A stretch of 31,818 nt of DNA from JANYBV01 sp043763155 (GTDB lineage: Bacteria > Pseudomonadota > Alphaproteobacteria > Rickettsiales > SXRF01): positions 1 through 31,818 of the forward strand of contig JAYULW010000092.1 of NCBI GenBank assembly GCA_043763155.1. Direction: 5' to 3'. Under the pieces are notes generated by a model, which was not told the DNA's origin, searched no databases, and saw only the letters and a program-made list of their open reading frames with translations. Of the stretch, positions 28,312 to 31,818 are shown piece by piece. The position numbers and the translations under genes were made by a program. Each line of letters begins with the position of its first letter. The stretch's first letter is position 1.

Positions 28312-30090
28312 ATGGATACTCTCAGCACTTCTTTAATGCCGGACATATTGTCGCTCACCGGGCGGCAATGGGTGATGCGCGACGCCGATGAGCGGCTGGT
28401 TTCGTCGCTGTGCCAGAAGCTGGCGCTGCCGGACTGCGTGGCGCGTATCCTTGCGGCGCGCGGGGTGGGGCTGGAGGAGGCGGAACATTACCTGAACCCC
28501 AGTTTGAAAGCCTACCTGCCGGACCCTTCGCATCTTCTGGATATGGATGCTGCCGCCGAGCGCATTGCAGCCGCGATTATGGCCAGTGAGACGATTGCTA
28601 TTTTTGGCGATTACGATGTAGACGGGGCCACGTCTTCGGCGCTGTTGGCGCAGTATTTTGTAAGTTTAGGATGCAAGCCCATCACCTATATTCCCGACCG
28701 GATTACGGAAGGGTATGGCCCCAACACCAAGGCGCTGCTGGGGTTGAAAGCGCAAGGGGCGAGCGTGGTGATTACCGTGGATTGCGGCACATTATCGTTT
28801 GAGCCGATCGAGGCAGCGTTTAACGCCGGGCTGGATGTGATTGTGGTGGACCACCATATGGGCGAGGCGAGGAAGCCCAAGGCGTTTGCGATTGTGAACC
28901 CCAACCGGCTGGATGAGAGTTCGGCGCATGGGACCCTGGCTGCGGTGGGGGTGTGCTTCCTGCTGGCGATTGCGGTGAACCGGACGCTGCGCAAGGCGGG
29001 CTGGTTTGCCGGGAAACGAGAGCCGGACTTGCTGCAATGGCTGGACGTGGTGGCGCTGGGGACCATTTGCGACGTGGTGCCCTTGGTGGGGCTGAACCGG
29101 GCGCTGGTGGCGCAGGGCTTAAAAATTCTGGCGGGCCGGGGCAATCTGGGCCTGCGCACGCTTTTGGACGTGGCGGGGATTTCGGAATATCCGGGGGTGT
29201 ACCATGCCGGGTTTGTGCTGGGACCGCGCATTAATGCGGGCGGGCGCGTGGGCCGGGCCGATCTTGGGGTGCGGTTGCTGACGACGCAGGACCCGGCGGA
29301 GGCGCTGACGCTGGCCCGCGAACTGGAGCAGCACAACGCCGACCGCAAAACCATTGAAGCGGGCGTGCTAGACGAGGCCATGCGCATGGCGGAGTTGCAG
29401 GACGAGGGCCAGAAGGTGCTGGTGATTGCGGGCGAGGGCTGGCACCCCGGCGTGATTGGGATTGTGGCGGGCCGGTTGAAGGATCGGTTTTATAAACCGG
29501 TGGCCATTATTGCCATTAATAATGGTGTGGGCAAGGCGTCGGCGCGTTCGGTGGCGGGGTATGATTTCGGCGCGGCGGTGATTTCGGCCGTGGAAGAAGG
29601 ATTGCTGGTGGGCGGCGGCGGGCATGCGATGGCTGCGGGCTTTACGGTGGAAGATGGTAAGGTTTCGGGCCTGGCAGCGTTTTTTGCGGCGCGCATGGGG
29701 GCTGCGGCGGAAGCGGGGTCTAAAGCACGAAAGCTTTCGATTGATGCGGCGGTGAGTATTGGGGGGGCGAGCGCGGTGATGGTGGAAAGCCTTGAGCGCA
29801 TTGGGCCGTTTGGGCAGGGAAACCCTAATATCCGCGTGGTGGTGGAGGGGGTTGTGAATTTGAGGCCGGAATGGGTGAAAGAGCAGCATGTGAAGACGCT
29901 GTTTACCCATCCGCTCAGCAAGCTCAGGCTTTCGGGCATTGCGTTTCGGGTGGCGGGGTCGCCGCTCGGCGAAGCGCTTTTGGCCACGCGCGGTAAAAAA
30001 ATCAATGTAGCCGGGCAGTTGCGGGTGCAGGAATGGAACGGCGCGCGCAATGTGAGCATGACCATAGACGATATTTCGGCAAGCGATTAA
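28312..30090 (+). CDS. recJ: Single-stranded-DNA-specific exonuclease RecJ
   Basis: RecJ degrades single-stranded DNA 5' to 3' in recombination, mismatch and base-excision repair. The 592-residue protein has the DHH-domain motifs: DYDVDG at residues 100-105, the second metal motif VDCGT, DHH at 180-182 (VVDHHMGEARKPKAFAIVNPN), LGTICDVVPL, and GPRINAGGRVG. The DHHA1 part carries GEGWHPGVIGIVAGRL and GGGGHAMAAGF (about 433). The C-terminal OB-like portion (IGPFGQGNPNIRVVVEGV) is present, so the gene is complete. Length is normal for the family. I use the ATG at 28312; an ATG eight codons later is possible but the promoter spacing favours the first. The sulfate permease gene starts 88 bases after its end. 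Confidence 0.96.
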   Translation: MDTLSTSLMPDILSLTGRQWVMRDADERLVSSLCQKLALPDCVARILAARGVGLEEAEHYLNPSLKAYLPDPSHLLDMDAAAERIAAAIMASETIAIFGDYDVDGATSSALLAQYFVSLGCKPITYIPDRITEGYGPNTKALLGLKAQGASVVITVDCGTLSFEPIEAAFNAGLDVIVVDHHMGEARKPKAFAIVNPNRLDESSAHGTLAAVGVCFLLAIAVNRTLRKAGWFAGKREPDLLQWLDVVALGTICDVVPLVGLNRALVAQGLKILAGRGNLGLRTLLDVAGISEYPGVYHAGFVLGPRINAGGRVGRADLGVRLLTTQDPAEALTLARELEQHNADRKTIEAGVLDEAMRMAELQDEGQKVLVIAGEGWHPGVIGIVAGRLKDRFYKPVAIIAINNGVGKASARSVAGYDFGAAVISAVEEGLLVGGGGHAMAAGFTVEDGKVSGLAAFFAARMGAAAEAGSKARKLSIDAAVSIGGASAVMVESLERIGPFGQGNPNIRVVVEGVVNLRPEWVKEQHVKTLFTHPLSKLRLSGIAFRVAGSPLGEALLATRGKKINVAGQLRVQEWNGARNVSMTIDDISASD

Positions 30091-30131
30091 CGGCTGGTTT
30101 TGCCTGTTTGCTTTTGGGCGCAAAAATGCTA

Positions 30132-30148
30132 GAGAGGTAGTTCCTCTC
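30132..30148. promoter_or_regulatory. Inverted repeat before cysT
   Basis: GAGAGG (30132-30137), loop of five bases, CCTCTC (30143-30148), in the 88-base gap between recJ and cysT. It lacks a following T-run, so it is not a typical terminator. It could be an operator or a leader hairpin. Confidence 0.3.
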
Positions 30149-30178
30149 AACTAGTTAGCATCTATTTAGGCCGTTATT

Positions 30179-31033
30179 TTGGCAGCAACTCAGGTCGGCA
30201 CATTCCACTTCAAAAAGCCCAGCATCATTCCCGGTTTCGGCATGACGATGGCGTTCACGCTGTTTTACTTGCTTGTGATTGTGCTTATTCCGCTGTCGGG
30301 CTTGTTTTTCAAAGCTTCGGCGCTTAGCCCGCATGATTTCTGGGACGCGGTAACCAGCGACCGGGTGCTGCACGCCTATAAAATCAGCTTTGGTATTTCG
30401 CTTTTGGCGGCTGCCATCAACTGTTTCTTCGGCCTCATCCTCGCATGGATTCTGGCGCGGTATAATTTCCCCTTCAAAAAAATCGTGGATGCGATGGTGG
30501 ATTTGCCCTTCGCGCTGCCCACGGCGGTTGCGGGCATTGCGCTTACGGCGCTTTATGCGCCGCAGGGTTGGCTTGGGCAGTATCTGGTGCCGCTGGGTAT
30601 CAATGTTGCGTTTACGCCGCTGGGTATCCTGATTGCGCTGATGTTTGTGGGCCTGCCCTTTATTGTGCGCACCGTGGAGCCGATTTTGCAGGATGTGGAC
30701 AAGGAGCTGGAAGAAGCGGCGCTGAGTTTGGGCGCGACGCGCTGGCAGACATTTTCCAAAGTGATCTTCCCCAGCATTTTCCCGGCGCTGCTTACGGGCT
30801 TTGCCATGGCGTTTGCGCGCGGGCTTGGCGAATATGGCTCGGTCATTTTCATTGCGGGTAATTTGCCCAAGGTTTCGGAAATCGTGCCGCTTTTGATCGT
30901 GATCAAGCTGGAGCAATATGATTATGAGGGGGCCACCGCCATTGCATGCGTGATGCTGGTTGCGTCGTTCCTGTTGCTGTTCGTGATTAACTGGCTGCAA
31001 AAATGGGCGGGTCATCGCCCCGGCAGGCGCTAA
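30179..31033 (+). CDS. cysT: Sulfate/thiosulfate ABC transporter permease CysT (CysU)
   Basis: This inner-membrane permease of the CysPTWA sulfate/thiosulfate importer has 284 residues and about six helices, with the family opening PGFGMTMAFTLFYLLVIVLIPLSGLFFKAS. It contains ILARYNFPFKKIVDAMVDLPFALPTAVAGIALTALY and the ABC-coupling EAA loop EEAALSLGATRWQTFSKVIFPSIFPALLTGFAMAFARGLGEYGSVIFIAGN. The start is a TTG at 30179, needed to give the normal N-terminal lead before PGFG; an AGG lies about nine bases upstream. An internal ATG at 30242 would remove residues before the first helix. Its TAA overlaps the ATG of cysW (TAATG). The substrate-binding protein and ATPase (cysP/sbp, cysA) are outside the window. 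Confidence 0.92.
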   Translation: MAATQVGTFHFKKPSIIPGFGMTMAFTLFYLLVIVLIPLSGLFFKASALSPHDFWDAVTSDRVLHAYKISFGISLLAAAINCFFGLILAWILARYNFPFKKIVDAMVDLPFALPTAVAGIALTALYAPQGWLGQYLVPLGINVAFTPLGILIALMFVGLPFIVRTVEPILQDVDKELEEAALSLGATRWQTFSKVIFPSIFPALLTGFAMAFARGLGEYGSVIFIAGNLPKVSEIVPLLIVIKLEQYDYEGATAIACVMLVASFLLLFVINWLQKWAGHRPGRR

Positions 31034-31818
31034 TGGCGGCTTCGCACCGTTCCCCCATTTCCGAAGCGCGCTGGGTGCAGTTTTTGCTGATGGCAACGGG
31101 CCTTGGCTTTATGGCCATCCTTGTGGTGCTGCCGATGGTGTCGGTGTTTGTTGAAGCTTTCCGCCAAGGCTGGAAGGCGTATGTCACTGCGCTTATGGAC
31201 CCTATCGCATTGTCGGCGGTGAAGCTTACACTCATTGTCGCTGCCATTGCCGTGCCGCTGAATGTGGTGTTTGGCCTTGCCTCGTCATGGGCCATCGCCA
31301 AGTTCGATTTCATGGGCAAGCGCCTGCTGATTACCTTTATTGATTTGCCGTTTTCGGTGTCGCCGGTTATTTCGGGCGTGATTTATATTTTGCTGTTTGG
31401 CATGAATGGCGCGCTTGGGCCGTGGCTGCGCGAGCATGATATCCAGATCGTGTTTGCGGTGCCGGCGCTGGTGATTGCTACCGTGTTCGTGACGTTTCCG
31501 TTCGTTGCGCGTGAGCTGATCCCGCTGATGGAAGAGCAGGGCACGGAAGAGGAAGAGGCCGCCATCATGCTGGGGGCGGGCGGCTGGCGCACGTTTTATT
31601 CCATTACTTTGCCGAATATCAAATGGGGTTTGTTTTACGGGGTGCTGCTGTGCAACGCCCGTGCCATGGGCGAGTTCGGCGCGGTGTCGGTGGTGTCGGG
31701 GCATATTCGCGGGCTTACCAACACCATCCCGCTGCATGTGGAAATTCTGTACAACGAATATAATTTTGTGGCGGCGTTTGCGGTTGCTTCGCTTCTTACC
31801 ATTCTCGCTTTGGTCACG
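31033..31818 (+). CDS. cysW: Sulfate/thiosulfate ABC transporter permease CysW, partial
   Basis: This second permease of the sulfate importer pairs with CysT in the membrane. The 262 codons visible run past the right edge. It begins MAASHRSPISEARWVQFLLM and shows the CysW signatures VLPMVSVFVEAFRQGWKAY, NVVFGLASSWAIAKFDFMGKRLLITFIDLPFSVSPVISGVIYILLFG, the EAA loop EEEEAAIMLGAGGWRTFYSITLPNIKWGLFYG, and ARAMGEFGAVSVVSGHIRGLTNTIPLHVEILYNEY. Its start overlaps the cysT stop (TAATG), so the two are translationally coupled, as expected for equal subunit supply. cysA would be expected next, beyond 31818. The frame is intact over the whole visible part. Confidence 0.95.
   Translation, partial: MAASHRSPISEARWVQFLLMATGLGFMAILVVLPMVSVFVEAFRQGWKAYVTALMDPIALSAVKLTLIVAAIAVPLNVVFGLASSWAIAKFDFMGKRLLITFIDLPFSVSPVISGVIYILLFGMNGALGPWLREHDIQIVFAVPALVIATVFVTFPFVARELIPLMEEQGTEEEEAAIMLGAGGWRTFYSITLPNIKWGLFYGVLLCNARAMGEFGAVSVVSGHIRGLTNTIPLHVEILYNEYNFVAAFAVASLLTILALVT

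Noticed and set aside
1..31818. CRISPR arrays, tRNA or rRNA genes, insertion sequences, prophage genes
   Set aside because: No regularly spaced repeats, no cloverleaf or rRNA signature, no transposase or phage genes were seen; xerD is the chromosomal housekeeping recombinase by its neighbours, not an integrase.

Overview
This window looks like a chromosomal segment of a free-living alphaproteobacterium. The DNA is GC-rich, the genes are tightly packed, the order xerD (minus) next to aroK-aroB-CNNM transporter (plus) is common in that class, and there is one perfect TTAA-N7-TTAA box of the kind bound by the cell-cycle regulator CtrA. I cannot place it further. The many genes without clear family matches would fit a poorly sampled lineage. 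I see no tRNA, rRNA, insertion sequence, prophage or CRISPR array.

Layout. 1-1278: the start of an acyl-CoA synthetase gene (minus, cut by the window edge) and a divergent SBF-type transporter. 1249-2368: xerD recombinase plus an overlapping 55-residue membrane peptide. 2449-7748: a compact plus-strand run aroK-aroB-CNNM/CorC transporter-small conserved protein-class A penicillin-binding protein, with coupled or nearly coupled junctions. 7860-9578: an unknown helical protein converging on a stand-alone mlaC-like lipid-binding protein. 9749-14276: two tandem 750-residue membrane/spermidine-synthase-like fusions, clearly a duplication. 14290-17202: two tandem paralogues of an unrecognised family. 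17465-20786: the cell-elongation genes mreC-mreD-mrdA (minus), without mreB before or rodA after. 21006-25197: an ALDH7-like aldehyde dehydrogenase, a succinylglutamate desuccinylase relative and succinylarginine dihydrolase on alternating strands with almost no spacing, together a likely arginine succinyltransferase (AST) module. 25206-25982: a short-chain dehydrogenase. 26073-27420: three small secreted Lys/Ala-rich proteins, each with its own strong terminator. 27721-31818: a LOG-family protein, recJ, and cysT-cysW sulfate permeases, with cysW cut by the window edge.

Shared themes. Cell-envelope growth is represented twice (PBP1A-type enzyme; MreC/MreD/PBP2), along with lipid trafficking (MlaC). 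Nitrogen and sulfur supply are represented by AST arginine breakdown and sulfate import. Several genes lack a Shine-Dalgarno sequence, and at three places a -10-like hexamer sits exactly six bases before an ATG, suggesting leaderless transcripts.

The best candidates for something undescribed are the paired 14290-17202 family, the unknown 7860-8864 gene with its helically phased GGCTGTA repeats, and the trio of secreted basic proteins.
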